Assembly: GCA_947478005.1 (NCBI GenBank)
Contig: CANJVG010000009.1
Span: forward strand, 1 to 59,197
Source of the DNA: Bacteroidota bacterium
GTDB taxonomy: Bacteria > Bacteroidota > Bacteroidia > Chitinophagales > LD1
Length of the DNA stretch: 59,197 bases
Reading direction: 5' to 3'
Shown here piece after piece: positions 10,161 through 18,505 of the stretch (the first letter of the stretch is position 1; each line of letters begins with the position of its first letter). The notes below the pieces were generated by a model, which ran no database searches, was not told the origin of the DNA, and saw only the letters and a program-made list of their open reading frames with translations. The position numbers and the translations under genes are program-made.

Positions 10161-10542
10161 CTCCATTGTTTTTCAGTTTATGATAGCAATAGAAGGAAGT
10201 CAAAATCAACAATTGCTTATTTTAAGACGCACTAAAAGGGGTATAATTGAAACAACATTAATCGCTCTATAATGTAGCCAGGATAACTTAGTAATTACCC
10301 CTATACCATTAGCACCTTTTGTCTTTCCGCCTAATACAAATCACTGCCGTGTAATCAATATTAGTTAGACAATATTCTTTGTATTAATTCCCAAAAATAT
10401 CGACCTATTTATACCAGGAATAAAAACATTTTGAATTCTACTCTCTCTTTCTAATTTTATAGCTTCTCAGTAAATGCGGTAAAATTAGTCTGTAAAGACT
10501 AACAAAATCGTTCTATTAACACTAAAGCAAATTGAATTTTCT
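10161..10542. other. AT-rich intergenic region upstream of the large cargo pair
   Basis: A 382-bp AT-rich stretch with no supportable reading frame, RNA gene or strong hairpin. It must hold the promoter for the gene at 10543, but no clean TAnnTTTG match was found. The nearest is ATTCTTTG in the 10370s, lacking the TA at the expected place. Confidence 0.5.
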
Positions 10543-13500
10543 ATGAAAAAAATTTACGCTAAAGCAAACCTATCAAGGGTTCCTGCAAATCTATTTTCAA
10601 CAACCACCGGCAGTAATGATACTCAAAGCATGTTTCGGATGGTTGTGCTTTCCGTTTTGTTTGCGACCGTTGGATATTCCACCATCCAGGCTGCCGCCTG
10701 CACTGCACCCACCGCTTCGGCAACTGCAATTGTTTTTACAGAAGATGCTGTAACACCTGATACAAAAGTAGCCGCAACATTTACCTCAGCAGGGGCGACA
10801 GCAAATGGTTATTTGGTAGTAAGAAGAACGACTAACAGCGCGCCAACCCCTGTTAATGCTACCAGCTACACAGCCGGTACAACCGTTACAATAGGTGGAG
10901 CAACCGGTTGCTATATAGAGTTGGCAGGCAATTCCACCAGTTGGACATCGAGCGGACTTACCGCAAACACCACTTACTATTACTGGGTGTTTCCTTACAA
11001 TAATGGTATCTCGGGCTGCACAGGCGGTCCCATTTACCGCACCACTTCTACCCTAACCAATAATTATAAAACTTGTCTAACTCCACCGGTGCAGAATGCT
11101 TCTACATCAACATCAAGTACCGGAATAACTTTAAGTTGGGTAAATACAGGTAGTCCTTCAGGGGGGTACGATTACGATTACTCTACTACTCCGTTTTCTT
11201 CTTCAACTCCGGTTAATTTAGTTCATGTGGCTACAAGCGGCAGCAATCCACAAACTGCGACCAAGGGGTCCTTGATCAACGGCAACACTTACTACACTCG
11301 TGTTCGTTCTATTAATATCAGTGGATGTGTTTCATTATGGTCAAATGTGGTAAGCACTCAGTTATTATGTGCTACACCTTCTTCACAGATATTGGGCTTT
11401 ACGCATACAGGTCAAACTTCAACCAGTATCACCGGCATTTCTTTTACCGGAAATGGCAGCAGTGGTTATTTAGTTTGCACCAATCCTAACGGATATTATG
11501 CGCACCCTACAAATGGAACTACTTATTCGGTAGGGCAAACGTTTAATGCCGGTAGCGGAACACCATGGAATCAAACAGTGCAGGAAGTTGGCCCGGCTAC
11601 TTCCGGAATCAATGTGACGAACTTGTCACCAAATACAACTTATTCATTTTGCATTTATCCATACAACAACACCAGTTGCATAGGTGGTCCTATCTATATC
11701 GGAACAATCAGCACGGTGCAAGGTACAGCCACCACCTGCCCTGCTATTCCTACAGGCTTTACTTACACATCCGTCTCGCCTACTTCTGAAACCATTAACT
11801 GGACTGCTGCAGGAGGTAATGCAGCACTCACCTATACTATTGAATACAAACTAACTTCTTCAGGCACCTGGACTACTGCTGCTTCGGGATATGGTTCTTT
11901 AAGCACGACCAGTTACACGCTTACCGGATTAACCGCAGGTGGCAGTTATGACATTCGGGTAACAGCTACCAACAGTGCATGTCCGGCAGTGGCGACCAAC
12001 ACTTCTGTATTTACCACCACCGGTACAGTAACCAATACAATCTCTACCACCTACAGCGGGCCGATACCATGTGCAGGTACCAACATCAATGTTACCTTTA
12101 CTTCTGCCGGAACCTACAACAGCGGCAATGTTTATACAGCTCAGCTTTCCGATGCCTCGGGTAGTTTCAACAGCCCGGTGGTGATAGGTACATTGAGCAG
12201 CACAGCCTCCGGAAATTTATCCATCACCTCGACTATTCCATCAGGAACCGCAGCGGGAGTGGGTTATAAGGTTCGAGTAATATCCAGCAACCCATCTGTT
12301 GTAGGCACCCCATCTGCCGTATTTACCATTTATCCTTTCCCTAACCCGGTAGTTACCGCAGACGGGCCAACTTCGTTTTGCACCGGTGGCAGCGTAATGC
12401 TTACTGTAAATGCTTCGCTGAATTATCTTTGGTCTCCTGGAGGTGGAACCACTCAAAGTATCACCGTAAACACTGCCGGTAATTATTCAGTAGTGGTGAG
12501 CAATGGGGCCAACTGTTCAGCTACATCCTCTATAACTACGGTAAGTATAGGTACTCAACCAACAGCTACTATTACGGCTGTCGGTCCAACTACTTTTTGC
12601 CAGGGAAATAGCGTGACGCTCTCGGCCAGTACAGGCAATAGTTATTTATGGTCACCAGGCGGTGCAACTACACAAAGTATTTCGGCAAATGCATCGGGCA
12701 ATTATTCAGTTATTGTCAGCAATGGGGCAGCTTGTTCCGATACATCATCTCCCGTAGCCGTTGTCGTTAATCCTGCGGGAACTGCAACTATCAGTACTTC
12801 GGGACCAACATCATTTTGCCAGGGCGGGAACGTTACTCTTACATCAAGCACAGGAAATAGTTACCTATGGTCACCCGGTGGTGAAACAACCCAAAGTATC
12901 GTAGCCAACGCTAACGGCAATTATTCCGTATTGGTAAGTACGGGTGCCAACTGTTCGGCAACATCTACTGCCACCACCGTAACGGTTAGTACGGCTCCAA
13001 CAGGAACCATTACTCCATCAGGGTCAACAAGTTTTTGCCAGGGCGGAAATGTAACCCTAAACGCAAGTGCAGGAAACAGTTATCTATGGTCTCCGGGTGG
13101 AGAAACAACCCAAAGTATCCTCGTAAATGCAAGTGGCAATTATTCAGTAATTATAAGCAATGGAACAAACTGTTCGGCTACCTCATCTGCTACTAATGTA
13201 ACCGTGAGTCCAGCGCCTTCGGCAACCATAACATCAGGAGGAAGCACCTCTTTTTGTCAGGGAGATAGCGTTACGCTTACAGCCAGTGCCGGCAATACTT
13301 ACAGTTGGTCTCCCAATGGAGAAACAAGTCAGAGCGTTAAAGCAAAAACTGCAGGCAACTATTCTGTGGTTGTAGGTAATGGAACCAATTGCTCTGCTAC
13401 TTCAACAGTCACCGTCATCGCGGTTAATACTATTCCATCAGCCGCTACCAGTGGAGGAGATGTATCAATATGTGCCGGTGGAAATTCGGGCACTGTCAGT

Positions 13501-14685
13501 GCTTCCAGTGCTGGAAATGTGATTGATTGGTATGTTTCGGGTTCTGCTACAACGCCTTTGATTTCGGGTAGTAATACTTATACAAGCTCAAGTGCCGGAA
13601 CTTATTATGCAGAGGCAAGAAACAATTCCACCGGCTGTGTAAGCTCTTCACGCACACCGGTTACACTAACAATAAGCTCAAGTCCGGCAGTCGGCACACC
13701 ATCCTTTACTTTGGGTGCATCCTCTATCAGATGTCAGGGCGGAGGAGTCATATCTTATGCCGCTTCAGCAACCAACAGCACCGGCATTCACTACTCTTTA
13801 GATTCAACCTCCATTTTAGCGGGCAGTACAGTTAATGCAAATACGGGAGCCGTAACATGGAGTTCCTCTTATACAGGTTCGGCTACGATTACCGTAACCG
13901 CTGATGGCTGTGCGGGACCAACTCTTTCCACCCACAGTGTGGTTATTACTCCGGGTGTAACACCTGCTATAAGTATTTCAGCAACCCCGGGAGATACGCT
14001 GTGCGCGGGAACTCCGGTAACCTTTTATTCCACTATCAATAATGGAGGCTCAACACCTACTTATGTTTGGAAAAAGAACAACAATGTTGCGGGAGGCAAC
14101 ACCGCCTCTTATACCGATAATAGCTTAGTGAACGGAGATGCTGTTGTTTGCGAATTAACTTCTAACGCCAACTGCGCTTTGACCAATCCCGGATTGTCGA
14201 ATGTAGTTACTATGTTGATTTACTCAGCACCGGGAACTCCGGTAATCACCCAAACCGGAAATGTATTGCAATCAAGCCCTGCGGTTTCTTATCAATGGTA
14301 TCGCGACAACAACCTTATATCAGGAGCCAACGCACAAACCTATACTGCTTTGATTGCCGGAAATTACACCGTAGAAGTAACGGATGCAAACGGATGCAAA
14401 GCAGGTTCTGCATCCTTTGCCGTAACTATCACAGGCATCAACGAATTAACGAACGACCTTTCGTTTGAAATCTATCCCAACCCTGTGACCAGCTCAACAG
14501 TTGAGTTAAGAGTAGGAAGAGATTTAATTGGAAAACAACTGGAGGTATTTGATAGTAGCGGAAATGTAGTTTACAGAACAACTGTGACGGGTGAAAGAAC
14601 CAGACTGGATATGACACCACTTGCTATGGGAGTATACCTGCTAAAACTGGGAGGCATTGCTCAAAAGCTGGTAAAAGTATTTTAA
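10543..14685 (+). CDS. Large T9SS type A cargo protein with Fn3-like and PKD/SprB-like repeats
   Basis: A 1380-residue secreted protein. The N-terminus is long: a hydrophobic export segment (VVLSVLFATVGYSTIQAAA) begins near residue 34 after a polar 30-residue lead. Residues of about 60-500 hold several Fn3-like domains with 'G-L-x-x-N-T-T-Y-Y-Y-W/F' ends. Residues 607-970 hold five tandem 73-residue repeats, each starting near 'G-x-T-S/T-F-C' with a central YLWSPGGxTTQS and ending GNYSVxVSNGxxCSATS. Ig-like modules follow ('GTPVTFYSTIN', 'VSYQWYRDN'), then a type A T9SS sorting domain ('FEIYPNPVTSS' to 'QKLVKVF'). The last 1005 bp align without any gap to the end of the next gene, 31 bp downstream, with which it probably forms an operon. 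Adhesion is inferred from the architecture; no catalytic domain is visible. Confidence 0.88.
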   Translation: MKKIYAKANLSRVPANLFSTTTGSNDTQSMFRMVVLSVLFATVGYSTIQAAACTAPTASATAIVFTEDAVTPDTKVAATFTSAGATANGYLVVRRTTNSAPTPVNATSYTAGTTVTIGGATGCYIELAGNSTSWTSSGLTANTTYYYWVFPYNNGISGCTGGPIYRTTSTLTNNYKTCLTPPVQNASTSTSSTGITLSWVNTGSPSGGYDYDYSTTPFSSSTPVNLVHVATSGSNPQTATKGSLINGNTYYTRVRSINISGCVSLWSNVVSTQLLCATPSSQILGFTHTGQTSTSITGISFTGNGSSGYLVCTNPNGYYAHPTNGTTYSVGQTFNAGSGTPWNQTVQEVGPATSGINVTNLSPNTTYSFCIYPYNNTSCIGGPIYIGTISTVQGTATTCPAIPTGFTYTSVSPTSETINWTAAGGNAALTYTIEYKLTSSGTWTTAASGYGSLSTTSYTLTGLTAGGSYDIRVTATNSACPAVATNTSVFTTTGTVTNTISTTYSGPIPCAGTNINVTFTSAGTYNSGNVYTAQLSDASGSFNSPVVIGTLSSTASGNLSITSTIPSGTAAGVGYKVRVISSNPSVVGTPSAVFTIYPFPNPVVTADGPTSFCTGGSVMLTVNASLNYLWSPGGGTTQSITVNTAGNYSVVVSNGANCSATSSITTVSIGTQPTATITAVGPTTFCQGNSVTLSASTGNSYLWSPGGATTQSISANASGNYSVIVSNGAACSDTSSPVAVVVNPAGTATISTSGPTSFCQGGNVTLTSSTGNSYLWSPGGETTQSIVANANGNYSVLVSTGANCSATSTATTVTVSTAPTGTITPSGSTSFCQGGNVTLNASAGNSYLWSPGGETTQSILVNASGNYSVIISNGTNCSATSSATNVTVSPAPSATITSGGSTSFCQGDSVTLTASAGNTYSWSPNGETSQSVKAKTAGNYSVVVGNGTNCSATSTVTVIAVNTIPSAATSGGDVSICAGGNSGTVSASSAGNVIDWYVSGSATTPLISGSNTYTSSSAGTYYAEARNNSTGCVSSSRTPVTLTISSSPAVGTPSFTLGASSIRCQGGGVISYAASATNSTGIHYSLDSTSILAGSTVNANTGAVTWSSSYTGSATITVTADGCAGPTLSTHSVVITPGVTPAISISATPGDTLCAGTPVTFYSTINNGGSTPTYVWKKNNNVAGGNTASYTDNSLVNGDAVVCELTSNANCALTNPGLSNVVTMLIYSAPGTPVITQTGNVLQSSPAVSYQWYRDNNLISGANAQTYTALIAGNYTVEVTDANGCKAGSASFAVTITGINELTNDLSFEIYPNPVTSSTVELRVGRDLIGKQLEVFDSSGNVVYRTTVTGERTRLDMTPLAMGVYLLKLGGIAQKLVKVF
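12361..13455 (+). repeat. Five tandem 219-bp coding repeats
   Basis: Repeat starts fall at 12361, 12580, 12799, 13018 and 13237, an exact 219-bp (73-codon) spacing with no insertions or deletions. Each codes for one PKD/SprB-like module. A sixth, degenerate unit follows near 13453. Confidence 0.9.
13681..14685 (+). repeat. Paralogous C-terminal module, copy 1 (1005 bp)
   Basis: Codes for Ig-like modules plus the sorting domain. It matches 16496-17500 over its full length with no net insertion or deletion: both copies run exactly 1005 bp from 'S-P-A-V' to the stop codon. Confidence 0.88.
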
Positions 14686-14716
14686 ACAATCCTGACAATA
14701 AACTAAACCAATAAGC

Positions 14717-17500
14717 ATGAAAGCTACCTTACTAACTCTCTCATCCATCTTCTTAGTTGCTCTTCTTTTCGGGCAAACTGCCGGTTCGCTTGACCAGACC
14801 TTTGGAGGAACAGGCTATGTTTATACAAGTCTTTCCACCGGCCCTCAAGGAAGAGGTTCAGTAGCTGTGCAAACAGATGGTAAAATTATTATTGCAGGAC
14901 GTACCTATACTACCTATTGGCACTTTGCTATGAAGCGCTATAGCACACTCGGTATTACCGATTCTACTTTTGCTAATAACGGGGTGATGATAACTGGAAT
15001 GGCAGGAACAGATGATGAAGCCAATTGTATTGCGTTGCAAACGGATGGTAAAATCGTTTTGGCAGGATTAGCGAGCAACGGAACGAACTACGACTTTGCA
15101 GTCGCTCGTTTCAAAACCAACGGCAGTCTTGATTCCACCTTTGGCACCAATGGAAGAGTCATTACTCCCATGGGAAGTTCGCAGGATATTATCAATGCTG
15201 TTGGTATACAAGCCGATGGAAAAATTGTAGTAGCGGGTTCATCCAATAACGGAACTTATCTGGATGTAGCCTTAGCCAGATATAATACCAACGGAAGTTT
15301 AGATGCTACCTTCGGCACAGCCGGTAAGGTAATCAGCTCTTTAGGTGGTGGTGACGATATCGCTTACAGTCTGGCTATTCAACCGGATGGCAAGATTGTA
15401 ACTGCGGGCTATGTATCCCCTTCATCAGGTATCTACAAATTTACACTGGCCCGTTTTACTTCTACCGGTTCCCTGGATAATACTTTTGGTGCAGCGGGTG
15501 TAAAAATCCTTAATCTCGGAAACAATCTTGACCTGGCATTATCAGTGGCTCTTCAACCCGATAAGAAAATTGTTGCTTGCGGTTATACCGACCTGGGCTC
15601 CAATCGTGAGTTTGCGGTGCTTCGTTTTGATTCACTGGCCAATCTCGATAATTCATTCGGCACAGGTGGTAAGGTATTTACAGACATTGGCAGCGCCAAT
15701 GACGAGGCCAACTGGGTACAGATTCAACCCGATGGAAAAATTATTGCTTCGGGATATGCCGATGATGGCACCCACAAACATTTTGCGCTATGCAGATACC
15801 AATCAAATGGGGTCTTGGATAATACATTCGGTTCTTCGGGCATTGTGAATACTCCTTTTTATTCTACTACCGATGATATTGGCTCGGCCGCTGCTCTCCA
15901 AACCGATGGTAAAATTGTGGTGGGTGGACGTTCAACACTAACCGGCAACAACCAATATGTTATTGCACGCTACAACGGCATTGCCACGGGTGCCAATGTC
16001 TCTACTCCTGTATTTAGCAGCGGTTCCACCTCTTCACGATGCCAGGCTAGTGGAACAGTAACCTACACCGCAACCGCCAACAATACCACGGGCATTACCT
16101 ATACTTTGGATGCTGCTTCTTTAACGGCCGGCAACACTATTAATGCTTCCTCAGGCATGGTAACTTATGCGGCAGGCTATGCAGGCACCTCCACGATCAC
16201 GGCTACTGCAGCCGGAGTTGGAGGTCCTCTCAGCAGCACTCATACGGCTACTACTCTCCCTGCTGTTTCTTCCTCCTCCTTCACTTCGGGTCCTTTAGTT
16301 CTTTGCTCGGGTCAGGGAGCCACCTATGCAGCCTCAGGCACCAATGCAAACACCGTTCGCTATCAGGTGCTCAGTGGTCCTGCCGTTATTGATTCTGTTA
16401 CCGGCATTGTATCATCGGTAACCGGTAATTTTACAGTAAGAGCAACACTTTCTAATACTTGTGGCTTTGTAACAGTTGACAGGTCGGTAACCGTTAGCCC
16501 GGCAGTAGCTGCGCCTTCTTTTGGTTTAGGCATTACTTCCCTTCGCTGTCAGGGTACCGATACCCTGAGCTATACTGCAACAGCCACCAACAACACAGGC
16601 CTTACTTATAGCTTGGATGCCACTTCGCTATCAGGCGGCAATACCATCAATGCAGGTACCGGGGAAGTACATTGGAATTCGACCTATAGCGGCACCGCGG
16701 TTATTACGGTTAGTGCAGCAGGATGTGGTGGACCACTGACAGCCACGCATACCGTAACCATCACTCCATCGGTCACTCCAACTATCAGCATTTCTGCTAG
16801 TCCGGGTGATAGTATTTGTGCCGGAACCCCTGTAACTTTTTATTCCACTATTAATGGTGGTGGTTCGGCTCCTGTTTATGTTTGGAAAAAGAACAATACT
16901 GTGGCAGGAGGAAATACGGCCTCTTATACCGATAACAGCCTGGTAAGTGGCGATGCCGTTGTTTGCGAATTAACCTCTAATGCAGGTTGCCCATCGGCCA
17001 ATCCTGTTCTGTCCAATGTGCTGACTGTATTTGTTTACCCAACACCGGCTACTCCGGTGATAACCCAAACCGGAAATGTGCTCCAATCTACCTCCGGGGT
17101 TTCGTATCAATGGTATCGGGATAATACGCTGATTGCAGGAGCCAATGGACAGACCTATACTGCCCTGATAGCCGGAAATTATACCGTAGAGATAACCGAT
17201 GCAAACGGCTGCACAGCAGGTTCTGCATCCCTTACCGTTACGATTACAGGTATCCACGAACTAACGACTGACCTGTCTTTTGAAATTTACCCCAACCCGA
17301 CAACAGCCTCTACTATTGAATTAAGAGCGGGGCGCGAGTTGATGGGTAAGCAACTACAGCTGTTTGATGTAAACGGAAAATCGGTTTATACCTCAACTGT
17401 TACCGACAACAGAACCAGTTTGGATATAAGAACACTGGCTCCAGGCTTGTACTTAATAAAACTGGGAAGCACAACACAAAAACTGGTAAAAGTACTTTAG
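14717..17500 (+). CDS. T9SS cargo protein with seven delta-60 repeats and Ig-like modules
   Basis: A 927-residue secreted protein with a typical signal peptide (MKATLLTLSSIFLVALLFGQTAG). Residues of about 24-425 hold seven delta-60 repeats of about 55-60 residues each, with the pattern 'L-D-x-T-F-G-x-x-G-x-V' followed by 'Q-x-D-G-K-I-V-x-A-G' and 'F-A-L-x-R-Y'. Seven such beta-rich units suggest a propeller. Ig-like modules containing 'RCQ' and 'GTPVTFYSTIN' follow, then a type A T9SS sorting domain ('FEIYPNPTTAS' to 'QKLVKVL'). The C-terminal 334 residues match the upstream gene codon for codon in length. Placement 31 bp after that gene suggests co-expression. A surface role is inferred; the ligand is unknown. 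Alternative reading of the repeats as a bacterial RCC1/NHL-like propeller is possible. Confidence 0.87.
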   Translation: MKATLLTLSSIFLVALLFGQTAGSLDQTFGGTGYVYTSLSTGPQGRGSVAVQTDGKIIIAGRTYTTYWHFAMKRYSTLGITDSTFANNGVMITGMAGTDDEANCIALQTDGKIVLAGLASNGTNYDFAVARFKTNGSLDSTFGTNGRVITPMGSSQDIINAVGIQADGKIVVAGSSNNGTYLDVALARYNTNGSLDATFGTAGKVISSLGGGDDIAYSLAIQPDGKIVTAGYVSPSSGIYKFTLARFTSTGSLDNTFGAAGVKILNLGNNLDLALSVALQPDKKIVACGYTDLGSNREFAVLRFDSLANLDNSFGTGGKVFTDIGSANDEANWVQIQPDGKIIASGYADDGTHKHFALCRYQSNGVLDNTFGSSGIVNTPFYSTTDDIGSAAALQTDGKIVVGGRSTLTGNNQYVIARYNGIATGANVSTPVFSSGSTSSRCQASGTVTYTATANNTTGITYTLDAASLTAGNTINASSGMVTYAAGYAGTSTITATAAGVGGPLSSTHTATTLPAVSSSSFTSGPLVLCSGQGATYAASGTNANTVRYQVLSGPAVIDSVTGIVSSVTGNFTVRATLSNTCGFVTVDRSVTVSPAVAAPSFGLGITSLRCQGTDTLSYTATATNNTGLTYSLDATSLSGGNTINAGTGEVHWNSTYSGTAVITVSAAGCGGPLTATHTVTITPSVTPTISISASPGDSICAGTPVTFYSTINGGGSAPVYVWKKNNTVAGGNTASYTDNSLVSGDAVVCELTSNAGCPSANPVLSNVLTVFVYPTPATPVITQTGNVLQSTSGVSYQWYRDNTLIAGANGQTYTALIAGNYTVEITDANGCTAGSASLTVTITGIHELTTDLSFEIYPNPTTASTIELRAGRELMGKQLQLFDVNGKSVYTSTVTDNRTSLDIRTLAPGLYLIKLGSTTQKLVKVL
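16496..17500 (+). repeat. Paralogous C-terminal module, copy 2 (1005 bp)
   Basis: Second copy of the 1005-bp C-terminal module described for 13681-14685. Shared landmarks are GTPVTFYSTIN, YVWKKNN, NTASYTDNSLV, PVITQTGNVLQS, QTYTALIAGNYTVE and the terminal QKLVKV. Confidence 0.88.
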
Positions 17501-17512
17501 GCTGAAAATTTC

Positions 17513-17551
17513 GTGAAATGGTCTCGATTCTTCGCAACGAGACCATTTCAC
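17513..17551. repeat. 14-bp inverted repeat at the head of the minisatellite
   Basis: Arms 17513-17526 and 17538-17551 (GTGAAATGGTCTCG / CGAGACCATTTCAC) are perfect reverse complements around an 11-nt loop. The right arm is the start of minisatellite copy 1, so the left arm is an inverted piece of the repeat unit. It lies 13 nt after the stop of the 927-residue protein and could act as a weak terminator or mRNA 3' end, but no T-tract follows. Confidence 0.75.
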
Positions 17552-17718
17552 TTCGTAACATCATTACGATTCAATCGAACAAGACCATTTCACTTCGTAA
17601 CATCATTACGATTCCATCGAACAAGACCATTTCACTTCGTAACATCATTACGATTCAATCGAACGAGACCATTTCACTTCGTAACATCATGATGTTTCAA
17701 TCTAACGAGACCATTTCA
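17541..17718 (+). repeat. 42-bp tandem minisatellite, 4.2 copies
   Basis: Units start at 17541, 17583, 17625, 17667 and 17709 (partial). The first three are nearly identical and the fourth is diverged. Each begins GACCATTTCACTTCGTAACA and contains the small palindromes CGTAA-N5-TTACG and CGATT-N-AATCG. There are no unique spacers, so it is not a CRISPR array. Confidence 0.92.
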
Positions 17719-18414
17719 ATTCCTAAACCCGTTATTTTCAATAAAAAGCTCAATAAAATTCTGTTTTTATTGAGAATAGACCAAAAACACAAGCTATGAA
17801 TAGGCTCAAAATAGCTGATAGAAGCATAGAATCAACGAAAACAGTGGCCTTCTATAGCCATGTATTAGTCCGGGAAACGCTGAACGCGCTACTTTTATGC
17901 AATATCTAAAAAATCCTACAGCCTGTATTTTAAAATAAACAAAAGCACAGTTTAGAGGACAGGAAAAGAATAGCGAAAAATATTTTTTAAAAAGGTTATC
18001 CACATTTTAAAGAAAGGGAGTTTACCTATAAAACCAGCCACAGCCGAGTAGAAATAAGCTATACACATCTTATTTATTTAACGCATTCCGCTCGTTTAAT
18101 GTTGATTTTTGGCGCAAAAACATGGTAACCGAAGTTTTTGGCTGAAATTTTGCCCGAAGTAGAGGTTGCTGATTTTGTAGGCAGGCAAAAAGACGTGGGA
18201 AAGAAATCTGTTTTAAAAATTAAACAGAATGCTCTTTACTTTTTATGATTTCGAGATTATATTATCTCAAAATCAGAATTTTTGAACGTTTTTAGAACAC
18301 GGCAACAAGGGTATGTACGATTACAAGCGAAGATTTGTTTCTTTTTCGGGATAAATGTTGATAAAACAAAGTATTGTCCATATTATCGCACTGTGGAAAT
18401 GAATTGGTGAAAAA

Positions 18415-18422
18415 GGGGGGGG
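18415..18422 (+). repeat. Eight-G homopolymer upstream of the giant gene
   Basis: A run of eight G in an AT-rich spacer, 83 bp before the giant gene's start codon. Homopolymeric G tracts in promoter regions can change length by slipped-strand mispairing. Confidence 0.8.
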
Positions 18423-18505
18423 AGAAAAAGGCTTTTACTATATTTTTTGATTAGGCATTAAGCACTTAAAGTATAAAAAACATCATTTTCTTAAAAAATC
18501 ACTGA

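Larger units (their letters stand above)
17501..18505. other. 1-kb non-coding spacer upstream of the giant gene
   Basis: No supportable gene. From left to right it holds a 14-bp inverted repeat (17513-17551), a 42-bp minisatellite (17541-17718), about 650 bp of AT-rich sequence without recognisable structure, and an eight-G run (18415-18422) about 80 bp before the giant gene. The open frame across the minisatellite is most simply a by-product of a repeat unit divisible by three. Confidence 0.6.

Noticed and set aside
17518-17799. 93-residue frame with a 14-residue repeat (ISLRNIITIQSN...)
   Set aside because: It exists because the minisatellite unit is divisible by three and stop-free; it has no signal, no conserved start context, and a tail of unrelated AT-rich sequence. 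Kept as a repeat, not a gene.
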